The translations under genes and the position numbers were made by a program. A stretch of 64,000 nucleotides of DNA from Pirellulales bacterium (GTDB lineage Bacteria; Planctomycetota; Planctomycetia; Pirellulales; JAEUIK01): positions 1 to 64,000 of the forward strand of contig JAIESQ010000093.1 of NCBI GenBank assembly GCA_019745975.1, given 5' to 3'. Positions 56,544-64,000 of this stretch are shown one piece after another. Positions within the stretch are counted from its first letter, which is position 1. Every line of letters starts with the position of its first letter. Under the pieces are notes generated by a model that ran no database searches, was not told where the DNA came from, and saw only the letters and a program-made list of their open reading frames with translations.

Positions 56544-56579
56544 ATGGCGCGTCGAGCAAGGGTTCGCTCGACGCGCCAT
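56544..56579. terminator. Hairpin terminator between the symporter and the 75-residue ORF
   Basis: Perfect 14-bp stem ATGGCGCGTCGAGC/GCTCGACGCGCCAT with an eight-base loop. A seven-A run on the left gives a U-tract for the minus-strand gene at 56658-56885; the plus strand has only a weak T-tract, so it serves mainly that gene, and possibly both. Confidence 0.8.
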
Positions 56580-56657
56580 TCGATGTTTTGTTACTATCTC
56601 GCCGCAGGCTGCCCACCCCATCGGCGCGCTCTCCGCGCTCGATGATGCACGTCCGCC

Positions 56658-56885
56658 TTACTCGCGCGGACGAACCACGCCAGTCAGCCCTGAATAGTCA
56701 GAGCGATCTTCGGGATGCCACAGCGGCAAGCCCAACTCGATCCGGCGCGCCAACACTGCCAACTTCTCAGTCGACCCCGCCGGAGCTGCTGTCGACACAA
56801 ACTCGTCGCTCTCGTGGGGAGCAAAGTCCTCGTCGTGCCCGCACTGCAGAATGGCCTCGAATACGTTCCGCATCTTTTCCGTCAC
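56658..56885 (-). CDS. Small protein of unknown function
   Basis: 75 residues, GTG start (ATG at codon 5 possible). 'VLARRIELGLPLWHPEDRSDY' resembles the C-terminus of short conserved proteins in planctomycetes that I cannot name. Acidic N-terminal half. The downstream hairpin with a U-run supports that it is transcribed as its own unit. Confidence 0.6.
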   Translation of the reverse strand: MTEKMRNVFEAILQCGHDEDFAPHESDEFVSTAAPAGSTEKLAVLARRIELGLPLWHPEDRSDYSGLTGVVRPRE

Positions 56886-57412
56886 CTTCCTTACGCGATT
56901 CCTACCTTAACTGTCCAAACCAAATACGTTAATCATCGGCGACCGCAATCGCTTGACTGCGGTCGTTCGTGGTTCCTGTGGGCGTGCGTGCTCGTCAATG
57001 GGTCGCGAGCCGCAAGCTTGCCCGAATGCGACATCGGCTGAGGTCGCTCGGGCCCGGGGTGGGTGGGTTCCTCGCAAGTCGCGACGCAAGCCTGACAGCG
57101 GCCGCCGAAACCTCGGAGAGCCGAATCTCGCCACGGCGCTCGTCGCGCCGGGGAACGACGCAACCTCGCGAAGACTCGCTATTGTTCTCGGCTCGACGGC
57201 CAATGTCAAGAAAATGGTGCGAAATCGTCAAAAAAGAACGCCAAGCGGGCGCGGCCGAGCTACTTCAACTCCGCCCGCCGCGAACGTTCGTCCCCCCCGC
57301 CATCATAACGCTACGCACGGCATGCCCCGAAAGTTCATCCTGTTGCCCGTTGTGTTGCATATATTTGGCCGTGGGCAGCTTCTAACGCAGGCGAATCAGA
57401 AACGATCGTCCG
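56886..57412 (+). other. 527-base intergenic stretch before yjbQ
   Basis: ORFs in both directions are Arg-rich and lack features. It must contain the promoters of the divergent flanking genes, but I see no convincing pair. A GACCGCA/TGCGGTC hairpin lies near 56941. Confidence 0.45.
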
Positions 57413-57832
57413 ATGGGCTGGATACAACGAGTTTTGCGGCTTCCCCCATTTCCGAGGGGCTGCCACCTCATCACCGAGCGCGTCGAGCAGGCGCTCCCCG
57501 AGCTGGCGAACGTGCGAACCGGGCTGTTACACCTGTTCATTCAGCACACCTCGGCGGCGATTTCGATTAATGAGAATGCCGATTCCGACGTGCCGCGCGA
57601 CCTGGCCGCCGCGCTCGATCGCGTGGCGCCGGAAAACGCGCCCTACCTTCATACGTGCGAGGGCCCGGACGATATGCCAGCCCATGTCAAGTCGTCGCTC
57701 GTGGGAAGTTCGCTGAGCATTCCGATCGGCGACGGGCGATTGCTGCTGGGGACCTGGCAGGGGATCTACCTGTGCGAGTTCCGCAACCACGGCGGGACGC
57801 GCCAGCTCGTGCTGACGCTCTGGGGCGAGTAG
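57413..57832 (+). CDS. YjbQ/UPF0047 family protein
   Basis: 139 residues. 'LFIQHTSAAISINENADSDVPRDL' (in parts) and 'HTCEGPDDMPAHVKSSLVGSSL' are the conserved motifs of UPF0047, with the His and Asp/Glu that line a metal site. Family members have weak thiamine-phosphate synthase activity, and the real role is uncertain. Convergent with holB, 17 bases between stops. Confidence 0.93.
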   Translation: MGWIQRVLRLPPFPRGCHLITERVEQALPELANVRTGLLHLFIQHTSAAISINENADSDVPRDLAAALDRVAPENAPYLHTCEGPDDMPAHVKSSLVGSSLSIPIGDGRLLLGTWQGIYLCEFRNHGGTRQLVLTLWGE

Positions 57833-57849
57833 CTACGATCAGCCGGTCC

Positions 57850-58917
57850 TTACACGGCGACGCGCCGTGCGCTGGCGATCCTGGCCAGATCGTCGAGCCA
57901 GCACTCAATCACGGTCACAAGGTGCGCATTGCGATCGACGTGCTCGAGCGCTTCGAGCGTGCGATCGAGCTGCTCGCTCGCGCGATCGACGTCAAGCGAG
58001 GTGTCCTTGGCAGCCGCGGCGACGACGGCCGCCAGGTCGCGATCGTCTCCAACCATCGCGCCGGCGCCAATCCGCAGCATCGCCCGATAGAATTCCGCGG
58101 CAAAGCCGATGACGGTGCGCGCGCGAACGCGCTTGGCCGCCGCCTCTTTGCCCGCGGCTTCGACAAACTCGTTCACCGCACGGGCGATTGTCAGCGCTGG
58201 CAGCGGGCGATCGGCCAGTCGACGCAGCAGCTCACCGCGAAACTTCCATAGCTCGGCATCGGCGAGCTCCGCCGCGCGCGCCAGGCTCCCTTCGCAATGC
58301 CGGGCGAGATGCGCTGCGGCTTCAGGTTCTGCCGCCAGGTTCTGTTCAAGCACGAGCCGCTCCAACACCGCGGGTGCCAGCGGTCGAAACGAGATAACTT
58401 GCGACCGCGAGCGAATGGTAGGCAACTGCTTTTCAAGGGACGTGCCGATCAGGATGATCGTCGTTCGCGGCGGCGGCTCTTCGAGCGTTTTGAGCAGGCT
58501 ATTGGCCCCTTCGATATTCAAGTCGTCGGCGTCGTCGATGATCGCCACCTTGCGGCCCCCCATGAAGCTCGCCAGCGCGAGCGAGTGGCACAACCCCTCG
58601 CGCGTTCGTTTCTCGGGCGGACCGATCAAGAGCTCCAGCGGGATCGTCGCTTTGTCGGGTGGTTTGCTCACGAGCAGCAGATCGGGATGCGTCTGAGCCA
58701 CCACTTGCTGACAGGCGGGGCACGCGCCGCAGGGGTTCATTGCCGCTTCGGGACGCACGCCACAAAGCAGCGTTTGTGCCAGCCGCAGGGCAAACGAGCG
58801 CTTGCCGATGCCCGCGGGCCCGACGAACAGATACGTGCCGGCCAAGCGTCCGCGCTCAAGCGCCCGGCGAAACCGCTCGACAACCGCATCGTGTCCTTCG
58901 AGGCCGAGCCAAGGCAT
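57850..58917 (-). CDS. holB: DNA polymerase III subunit delta'
   Basis: 355 residues from the ATG at 58917; the track's TTG at 58929 adds four residues. It is part of the clamp loader. Motifs: 'FVGPAGIGKRSFALRLAQ' (P-loop form), a zinc module 'NPCGACPACQQV' and 'GANSLLKTLEEPPPRTTIILI' (SRC-like/SRG region, read in parts) with 'TIRSRSQVI' as the arginine-finger motif. A normal length for the family. The gene lies close to the acyl-CoA dehydrogenase upstream (53 bases), without functional link. Confidence 0.94.
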   Translation of the reverse strand: MPWLGLEGHDAVVERFRRALERGRLAGTYLFVGPAGIGKRSFALRLAQTLLCGVRPEAAMNPCGACPACQQVVAQTHPDLLLVSKPPDKATIPLELLIGPPEKRTREGLCHSLALASFMGGRKVAIIDDADDLNIEGANSLLKTLEEPPPRTTIILIGTSLEKQLPTIRSRSQVISFRPLAPAVLERLVLEQNLAAEPEAAAHLARHCEGSLARAAELADAELWKFRGELLRRLADRPLPALTIARAVNEFVEAAGKEAAAKRVRARTVIGFAAEFYRAMLRIGAGAMVGDDRDLAAVVAAAAKDTSLDVDRASEQLDRTLEALEHVDRNAHLVTVIECWLDDLARIASARRVAV

Positions 58918-58970
58918 AGGCAGGGACAAGGGATTAGGAGTTGGGGGCTAGAAGTGGACGATCGCGCGAG

Positions 58971-60179
58971 CTACGAAAACGCGTTGAACTCTCGGCCTAG
59001 CAGGCTGGCGGCGATCTTGAGCTTGAGGATCTCGTCGGTCCCCTCGTAGATGCGGCAAACGCGCACATCCTGCAAGTGCCGGCCGACACGATACAGCTCC
59101 GACCAGCCTCGCCCGCCGAAAACTTGCACGGCACGGTCAGCCGCCTGCCAGGCGGCATTGGTCGCGAAGAACTTGGCTTGCGCCACTTGAATGTCGGCCG
59201 CGGCGGCCCGCTCGGCGTTGTCGCGGTCGGCGTCGCTGGCAGCCTTGGCCTCGGCCGCCTTGAGCACCAGCGCCTCGCTGGCGACACGCGCCATTTCGAT
59301 TTCGGCCAAATGCTCCTGCACGAGTTGGTGCTTGCCGATTAGCTTGCCGTGCTGCGAGCGCGTCCGGCTATAGTTGAGCGCTTCAGCCAGGCAATCTTCG
59401 ATTACGCCCAGGCAGCCGGCGGCCACGCTCAATCTACCGGAGACGAGCGTGCCCATCGCGATACGGAAGCCGTTCCCTTCGCCCCCTAACAGATTCTCCA
59501 CCGGCACCGGGTGATCGACCATTTCAAACATGCCGGTGTTGGCCGTATACATACCCGGCTTCGAGTGCAGCTCCTCGCGGACGAAGGTGTCGCCGGCGGT
59601 TTCGATGATGAACGCGCTCATCCGGCGCTGGGGGCCGCTCTTGTCGGCCGGATAACCAAAGCCGACGACCACATCAGCGATGCTGCCGTTGGAGATCAGG
59701 TATTTGACGCCGTTGAGCAGGTAACGATCACCGTCGCGGCGGTAGGTGGTTGTCATTTCCAGCGGGTTCGAGCCGGCGTCGGGCTCGGTCAGTCCGAAGG
59801 CCATCACTAATTCACCGGCCGCGGAGCGAGGCAAGTAGCGTTCCTGTTGCTGACGATTGCCGTACCGCAGGATCGGATATTGCCCGATCGACGTCTGCCC
59901 TGAAAAGAACGTGCGCACGCCGGTCCCCTCACGGCCGATGCGGGCCAGCGCCCTGGCGTACGTCACATAGTCGGCGCCGCGCCCGCCCAAATCGACCGGC
60001 AGCGGCATGCCCAACAGGTTGTGCTTGAGGGCCAGTCGCTGGATATCGGGATTGAAGCGCCGTTCGAGATAGCAGAGTTCTTCCAATGGGCGAAGCTCTT
60101 CGCAGTAGGCCTCGACATCCGCCAAGATCGCGGCGCGTGCGCTGGCTTCAGCAGTCTTGTGAGCAGAGTCCGCCTTCAT
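58971..60179 (-). CDS. Acyl-CoA dehydrogenase
   Basis: 402 residues from the ATG at 60179 (the track's start is a TTG four codons earlier). FAD enzyme that introduces the alpha-beta double bond in acyl-CoA. 'MAFGLTEPDAGSNPLEMTTT' and 'LISNGSIADVVVGFG' are the FAD/substrate motifs, and 'CRIYEGTDEILKLKIA' contains the catalytic Glu. The chain-length class cannot be read. Upstream on the same strand, 66 bases away, is the deacetylase-like gene, which may be in the same transcript. Confidence 0.93.
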   Translation of the reverse strand: MKADSAHKTAEASARAAILADVEAYCEELRPLEELCYLERRFNPDIQRLALKHNLLGMPLPVDLGGRGADYVTYARALARIGREGTGVRTFFSGQTSIGQYPILRYGNRQQQERYLPRSAAGELVMAFGLTEPDAGSNPLEMTTTYRRDGDRYLLNGVKYLISNGSIADVVVGFGYPADKSGPQRRMSAFIIETAGDTFVREELHSKPGMYTANTGMFEMVDHPVPVENLLGGEGNGFRIAMGTLVSGRLSVAAGCLGVIEDCLAEALNYSRTRSQHGKLIGKHQLVQEHLAEIEMARVASEALVLKAAEAKAASDADRDNAERAAAADIQVAQAKFFATNAAWQAADRAVQVFGGRGWSELYRVGRHLQDVRVCRIYEGTDEILKLKIAASLLGREFNAFS

Positions 60180-60245
60180 CGTTGCCGCCAATCCTCGGAG
60201 TTATCGCCAATGCGGCGCGTCCCAATTCGCGCCAGCAAGTCAATT

Positions 60246-61205
60246 CTAGCCCGCCGGTCGAGCGTCTCGGGCGTCGGCCGCGAGCAGTTCCTGCAGGTGT
60301 GCCTCGACCGAGCCCGCCAATGCGCTCGTGTTATAACCTCCTTCGAGCACGCTCACGAGCCGGCCGCTGGCGTGGGTGTCGGCAATCTCGCAAACCAGCC
60401 GCGTCAGTGGCTGAAAATCTTCGATCTCCAGCTCCAGCGACCCGACCGGATCGTCGCGGTGAGCGTCGAAGCCGGCGCTGACGAGCACCAACTGCGGTCG
60501 CAGCTTGTCGGCGAACTTGGCGAGTCGTGCTTCAAACTGCTGCACATAGTCGTGGCGCGGCGTCCCGAACGGGACCGGCAGATTGAGCGTGCTTCCCAAC
60601 CCTTCGCCCGAGCCGGTTTCGTCCCAGTCCCCCGTGCCGGGATAGAAGGGCCAGCGATGGATCGAAAAGAAACCGACGCGAGGATCGGTCCAGAAAGCGT
60701 CTTGCGTGCCGTTTCCGTGATGTACGTCCCAATCGACGACGAGCACGCGATCGAGGCCGAGCTCGTCGGTGGCCATCCGCGCGCCGATCGCTACGTTGCC
60801 GAACAGGCAGAAACCCATCGCGTGATCCTTCAAAGCATGGTGCCCTGGAGGACGCACAAGGCACAGTGCGCGGCGATCCTGACCGCTTACCACACGCGTC
60901 ACGGCGTCGATCACGGCGCCGGCGGCCAGTAGGGCAACGTCGTAAGATGCCCTGGACACGACCGTGTCGGCTTCGATCAGGCCACCCCCCGCCGCCGCGA
61001 AGCGGGCAACCTCGTCGATGTAGTTTCGGCCATGCACGCGGGTCAGCGCATCAACCGAGGCTTCGGACCATTCCACCTGTCGACACTGCGCCGCCAAACC
61101 GGTGCGCTCCAGGTGGCGATGGATTTGCCGAATCCGCTCGGCGCGCTCGGGATGGCGACCCGTCTCGTGGTCCAGAAAGCGGTCGGACTGATAGAGAAGT
61201 GTCAC
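60246..61205 (-). CDS. Histone deacetylase-like amidohydrolase (AcuC/HDAC family)
   Basis: 319 residues, GTG start. Zinc and catalytic residues are all visible: 'RPPGHHALKDHAMGFC' (His-His pair), 'VDWDVHHGNGTQ' (Asp and His ligands), 'SAGFDAHRDDP' (Asp ligand) and 'LEGGYN'. In bacteria this family includes AcuC and acetylpolyamine deacetylases, so the substrate is open. The adjacent acyl-CoA dehydrogenase fits a link with acyl metabolism. Confidence 0.92.
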   Translation of the reverse strand: MTLLYQSDRFLDHETGRHPERAERIRQIHRHLERTGLAAQCRQVEWSEASVDALTRVHGRNYIDEVARFAAAGGGLIEADTVVSRASYDVALLAAGAVIDAVTRVVSGQDRRALCLVRPPGHHALKDHAMGFCLFGNVAIGARMATDELGLDRVLVVDWDVHHGNGTQDAFWTDPRVGFFSIHRWPFYPGTGDWDETGSGEGLGSTLNLPVPFGTPRHDYVQQFEARLAKFADKLRPQLVLVSAGFDAHRDDPVGSLELEIEDFQPLTRLVCEIADTHASGRLVSVLEGGYNTSALAGSVEAHLQELLAADARDARPAG

Positions 61206-61540
61206 GCTGGAAGTCCTGGGATTTCGATTGTAGGGAATGCGACGCCCAAGCCGTGGTACGACGAGCTCTAAGGCCTCACTGCAGTGCGACTTTGAGCACC
61301 AGACCAGCTTGACATTCGCCGCGTTACGTTGCTAGGGTGGAAGCACGGAAGTAGTTACCCTGTAAACGCTTGGCATTCTTCTGTAAGGGGGATCGCGCCG
61401 CGAATCGTCGTGTGGGCCCCGGAGCGTCTTGGCGGCGATTTCAGCGACCTCTGCCGGGCGAGTTTCGCGCGATGCGACCCGCGTGGCGACGGCTTTTGGT
61501 TCATTGTTCGCCACCGGGTCGGTCAGTAGGATCGTCGTTC
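61206..61540 (+). other. 335-base intergenic stretch before the secreted helical protein gene
   Basis: Contains one promoter candidate (61309-61338) and no gene features. The 331-residue ORF in the track begins here, but its first 57 residues lack any sign of coding and precede the signal peptide. Confidence 0.45.
61309..61338 (+). promoter_or_regulatory. Candidate promoter for the secreted helical protein gene
   Basis: A perfect TTGACA, 18-base spacer and TAGGGT (three of six) about 200 bases before the ATG at 61541. Confidence 0.3.
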
Positions 61541-62365
61541 ATGCTAGCGTGCTGGAACCTTCGTAGCCCAAACACCCGCTGCGCAAAACTGGCGGCTTGT
61601 CGGATCGTGCTGGGCGCGCTGGCCGCGTTAGCGTTCGGGCCGATGGGGAGCGGTCAGGGAACTCCTCGGCCCGAGGATAAAAAGCCGGCAGATTGGCTCG
61701 AGGTGCCGGTCGATCCCGCGAGCGTCAGCCCACGCGCGAAGTCCGAAGCGTACAAAATGCTCAGCCAGGGGACGATCAGCGATGCGACCCTCTTCGACAA
61801 CTACTGGAAGGGATTCTTCGCCCAGCTTACCCACTGGTCGAATCGCGACTTGCTCAGCGAGATGCGGTTGACTCGCTTTAAGCTTGTCTTGCGCAACAAG
61901 AACAATGCGGCGCAAAAGCACTTGGTCGAAGACCTGGCGCTGCCGACCCTCAAGAAGATCGTGCAAAACAAGAAGTTCAGCCCGTTGGCGCGCTACAACG
62001 CGCTGCTGATGCTGGGCGATTTGAACGAGGTTGAACCTGATAGCGCCGGCCGCGGCAGCAAGGCGTTGCCCGCCGCGCTACCGATACTGGCCGAGTTTCT
62101 CGACACGAAGAAGTATCCGATCAGCGACTCGAACGACGCGCTCCGCGTGGCGGCGCTAGTAGGCATCCAGGGGCATCTCGAGCGCGGCGGTCTGGCCGAA
62201 GACCAGGTTCGTCTGGTCCGTCCGGCCCTCGAAGCGCTAGCCCGGCAGGAGCGCGCCCCCAAGGGGCGCGATCCCGAAGTGCACGGGTTCATGCAAGCCC
62301 GGGCCCAAAGTGTCATGTCCGCGCTCGATCGCGGTGTCGCGGGGCGCCGTCCGCCGGTGCGTTAG
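61541..62365 (+). CDS. Secreted HEAT-like helical protein of unknown function
   Basis: 274 residues from the ATG at 61541, which opens a signal peptide ('CRIVLGALAALAFGPMGSGQ'). The rest is helical with paired helices such as 'LPTLKKIVQNKKFSPLARYNALLMLG' (in parts) and 'ALRVAALVGIQGHLERGG', resembling HEAT repeats in secreted planctomycete proteins. No catalytic motif. Neighbours give no hint. Confidence 0.7.
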   Translation: MLACWNLRSPNTRCAKLAACRIVLGALAALAFGPMGSGQGTPRPEDKKPADWLEVPVDPASVSPRAKSEAYKMLSQGTISDATLFDNYWKGFFAQLTHWSNRDLLSEMRLTRFKLVLRNKNNAAQKHLVEDLALPTLKKIVQNKKFSPLARYNALLMLGDLNEVEPDSAGRGSKALPAALPILAEFLDTKKYPISDSNDALRVAALVGIQGHLERGGLAEDQVRLVRPALEALARQERAPKGRDPEVHGFMQARAQSVMSALDRGVAGRRPPVR

Positions 62366-62429
62366 GATCACGTCGGCGGCAAACTAGTTGCGCTTTTCGC
62401 AGCGACGGCCGCGAGCACTCGTCGCGCTC

Positions 62430-63329
62430 TCACATCCAACTGCGCGCCAGCTCGTAGAGTGGTCGCAATGTCGGCCGGTAGTACATTTCACCGACATAGA
62501 GCCAATAGAGCACCTTGGCGGCAACGATGGCTCCGGTCGTCGCGAGCAGTGCCGCCAAAGCGAGGCCTTCGGCCAGACGCATCCTGAGGGGCGGATAGGG
62601 CGCGTGCCGCGCCGCGGGATCGAATCCTCGGGCTGCGACCGACGTAGCCAGCGCCGTCGCCCGCCGCAATGCCGCGGCGATCACCGGCACAAGCAGCGCG
62701 ATCCCAACCCGCATCTGTGCAAACGGCTGCCACGGACGCGTATTGATTCCCTGCCGCGCTCCACTGCGCAGCCACCGCGCTTGACGAACCGTCTGATACT
62801 CGCCCAAAACCAGCGGCACGAAGCGCAGCGACGCCACGGTCATGAAGCCGATCGCCGACGGCACACGCAACCAGGTGAGCGCCGCCAGAAGTCGCGGCGG
62901 AGTGGTCGACAAACAAACCGCCAGTCCGGCCAGTGTCACGGCGATCATACGAAGTGATTGTGCCAGGCCGTACGTCAGGCCTTCGCGATAGAGCCGCAGC
63001 CCTCCCAGTTGCCAGCCACCAAGGTTCCAGGGCGGGAGCAGGGTGACGAGCGTCGTGCGAGGTTCAGCCGCGTAGAACAGCCCTTGGCTGAGAATCGTCC
63101 CCCAGACGATCGCGGCCAGAACGAATCCTAGCAATCCCCACGCGCGCGCGGGCATCCGCAATCCGGTGATGACGACGGACGAGAGCGCGCAAAGCACGCC
63201 GAGCCCAACCACCGAATCCAATACGACGGAGAGGAGCGAGACGCAGGCGAGCCAGCAGAGTTTCATCCGCGGATCGAGATCCTCAAGCCACGCGGCGCCA
63301 CGGGCAGCGGTAAATGCTCCTGCGCTCAT
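62430..63329 (-). CDS. ecfT: ECF transporter transmembrane T component
   Basis: 299 residues, five to six helices. 'LDPRMKLCWLACVSLLSVV' opens the fold, and 'TSVAARGFDP' carries the A-R-G motif that couples to the ATPases. It scaffolds energy coupling for vitamin or metal uptake. The start overlaps the ATPase stop by four bases (ATGA). No S component is visible, so the substrate is unknown. Confidence 0.9.
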   Translation of the reverse strand: MSAGAFTAARGAAWLEDLDPRMKLCWLACVSLLSVVLDSVVGLGVLCALSSVVITGLRMPARAWGLLGFVLAAIVWGTILSQGLFYAAEPRTTLVTLLPPWNLGGWQLGGLRLYREGLTYGLAQSLRMIAVTLAGLAVCLSTTPPRLLAALTWLRVPSAIGFMTVASLRFVPLVLGEYQTVRQARWLRSGARQGINTRPWQPFAQMRVGIALLVPVIAAALRRATALATSVAARGFDPAARHAPYPPLRMRLAEGLALAALLATTGAIVAAKVLYWLYVGEMYYRPTLRPLYELARSWM

Positions 63330-64000
63330 GATTCGAGTTCCCTGCTGAGGGCTTCGACAGTCAGCCCTGCCAAGCCCAGCCGCCGCCGCAACTCCAAAAG
63401 CGGTGGAAGCCGCAGTCGCGCCTTCGCCAGCAATTCGTCGTCGGCCAAGAGTTGCGCCGGCGTGCAGTCGGCAATCAAGACGCCGTCGGCTAGGACCAAA
63501 ACGCGCCGGGCGTGTCGTGTGATGGCGCGCACGTCGTGTGTCGCAAACAACACGATCTGGTCGTCGGGCAGCGCCGCGAACAGGCGATCGACTTGATCGG
63601 CGTCCTGGCCCATGGTTGGTTCGTCGAGCAATAGAACTGGCGAGTCGAGCGCCAACGTTGCGGCGACAGCCACTCGCAAACGCTGCCCTTGGCTGAGAGC
63701 CAGCGGCGCGGAGTCGAGTTCGTTCGCCAGGCCGATCTGTCCGGCAAGTTGCTCGATCATGATGTCGACTGCCCGTTCATCCAGGCCACGTTCGCGCGGC
63801 GCCAGCGCCAGCTCATCGCGCACGCTGTCGCAGAAGAGCATCAAATCAGGGTTCTGCAGTACGAGGCCCGGGCGAGAGGTTCGCTGTGATCGATCGCGGT
63901 CGCGCGCGACGTGATTGTCGCTGGCGTTCGCGTCTCCGCAGACAATCGTTCCGGCGGTCGGGCGATGCAGGCCCGCGAGCACCGCCAGCAGCGTGCTCTT
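63326..64000 (-). CDS. ecfA: ECF/ABC transporter ATP-binding protein, cut by the window edge
   Basis: 225 residues are visible; the frame is open to base 64000, where the codons read K-S-T-L-L, the end of Walker A, so about 40 residues lie outside. Q-loop 'VLQNPDLMLF' is typical of EcfA; signature 'LALSQGQRLRVAVAATLA' and Walker B 'VLLLDEPTMGQD' follow, with the switch His in 'FATHDVRAI'. Overlaps ecfT and powers it. The insert 'SDNHVARDRDRSQRTSR' before the Q-loop is unusual. Confidence 0.92.
   Translation of the reverse strand, partial: KSTLLAVLAGLHRPTAGTIVCGDANASDNHVARDRDRSQRTSRPGLVLQNPDLMLFCDSVRDELALAPRERGLDERAVDIMIEQLAGQIGLANELDSAPLALSQGQRLRVAVAATLALDSPVLLLDEPTMGQDADQVDRLFAALPDDQIVLFATHDVRAITRHARRVLVLADGVLIADCTPAQLLADDELLAKARLRLPPLLELRRRLGLAGLTVEALSRELES

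Overview
This is a GC-rich bacterial chromosome segment. Gene content points to a planctomycete, probably Pirellulales-like: a zinc-ribbon/transmembrane/trypsin-like protein, a secreted redoxin-cytochrome c-monooxygenase-like fusion, complex I subunits with large loop insertions, several huge pseudopilin genes, a FliW/CsrA pair and many short palindromic repeats. That assignment is inference; no rRNA or other taxonomic marker is present. I found no tRNA, rRNA, CRISPR array, insertion sequence or phage gene.

Layout. 1-2.2 kb: end of a parallel beta-helix repeat protein. 2.3-3.6 kb: a solitary nuoD. 3.6-12 kb: small metabolic and accessory genes (APC transporter, TMEM175-type channel, VOC protein, hisA, EF-G-like GTPase, methyltransferase); three short genes here (DUF202, an Fe-S-type protein, a nucleotidyltransferase) are broken by single-base frameshifts. 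12.4-18 kb: cysE, the redoxin/cytochrome fusion, a TPR membrane protein and the remnant of a type II thioesterase. 18.1-28.2 kb (minus strand): nuoH-J-K-L-M-N, then a helical protein and tatD; nuoI is absent. 28.7-32.2 kb: a membrane-anchored trypsin-like protein and a Cys-rich secreted protein. 32.5-51.4 kb: a type IV pilus/type II secretion-like locus with two assembly ATPases, pilT, gspF, four pseudopilins and a 1,939-residue GspK-like protein. 51.9-53.2 kb: fliW, csrA and a cold-shock protein. 53.4-64 kb: mqnD, a YhdT-like/sodium symporter pair, yjbQ, holB, an acyl-CoA dehydrogenase, a histone-deacetylase-like enzyme, a secreted helical protein and an ECF transporter pair cut by the window edge.

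How the genes work together. The nuo genes supply the membrane arm of complex I, while nuoD (peripheral arm) lies 16 kb away. The pilus/secretion locus has motors (two PilB/GspE, one PilT), platform (GspF) and pseudopilins, but no secretin, PilM/N/O or prepilin peptidase in the window. MqnD suggests futalosine-route menaquinone, the likely quinone for complex I.

Most notable observation: every gene junction from gspF to fliW carries palindromic repeats. In three consecutive pseudopilin genes the reading frame stays open from an ATG touching or next to the previous stop codon, through the repeats, into the prepilin cleavage site. Either the repeats encode long leaders that prepilin peptidase removes, or a repeat module supplies the start codon. 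One repeat site is a three-layer nested inverted repeat, and two sites share a 76-nt composite element in the same frame.
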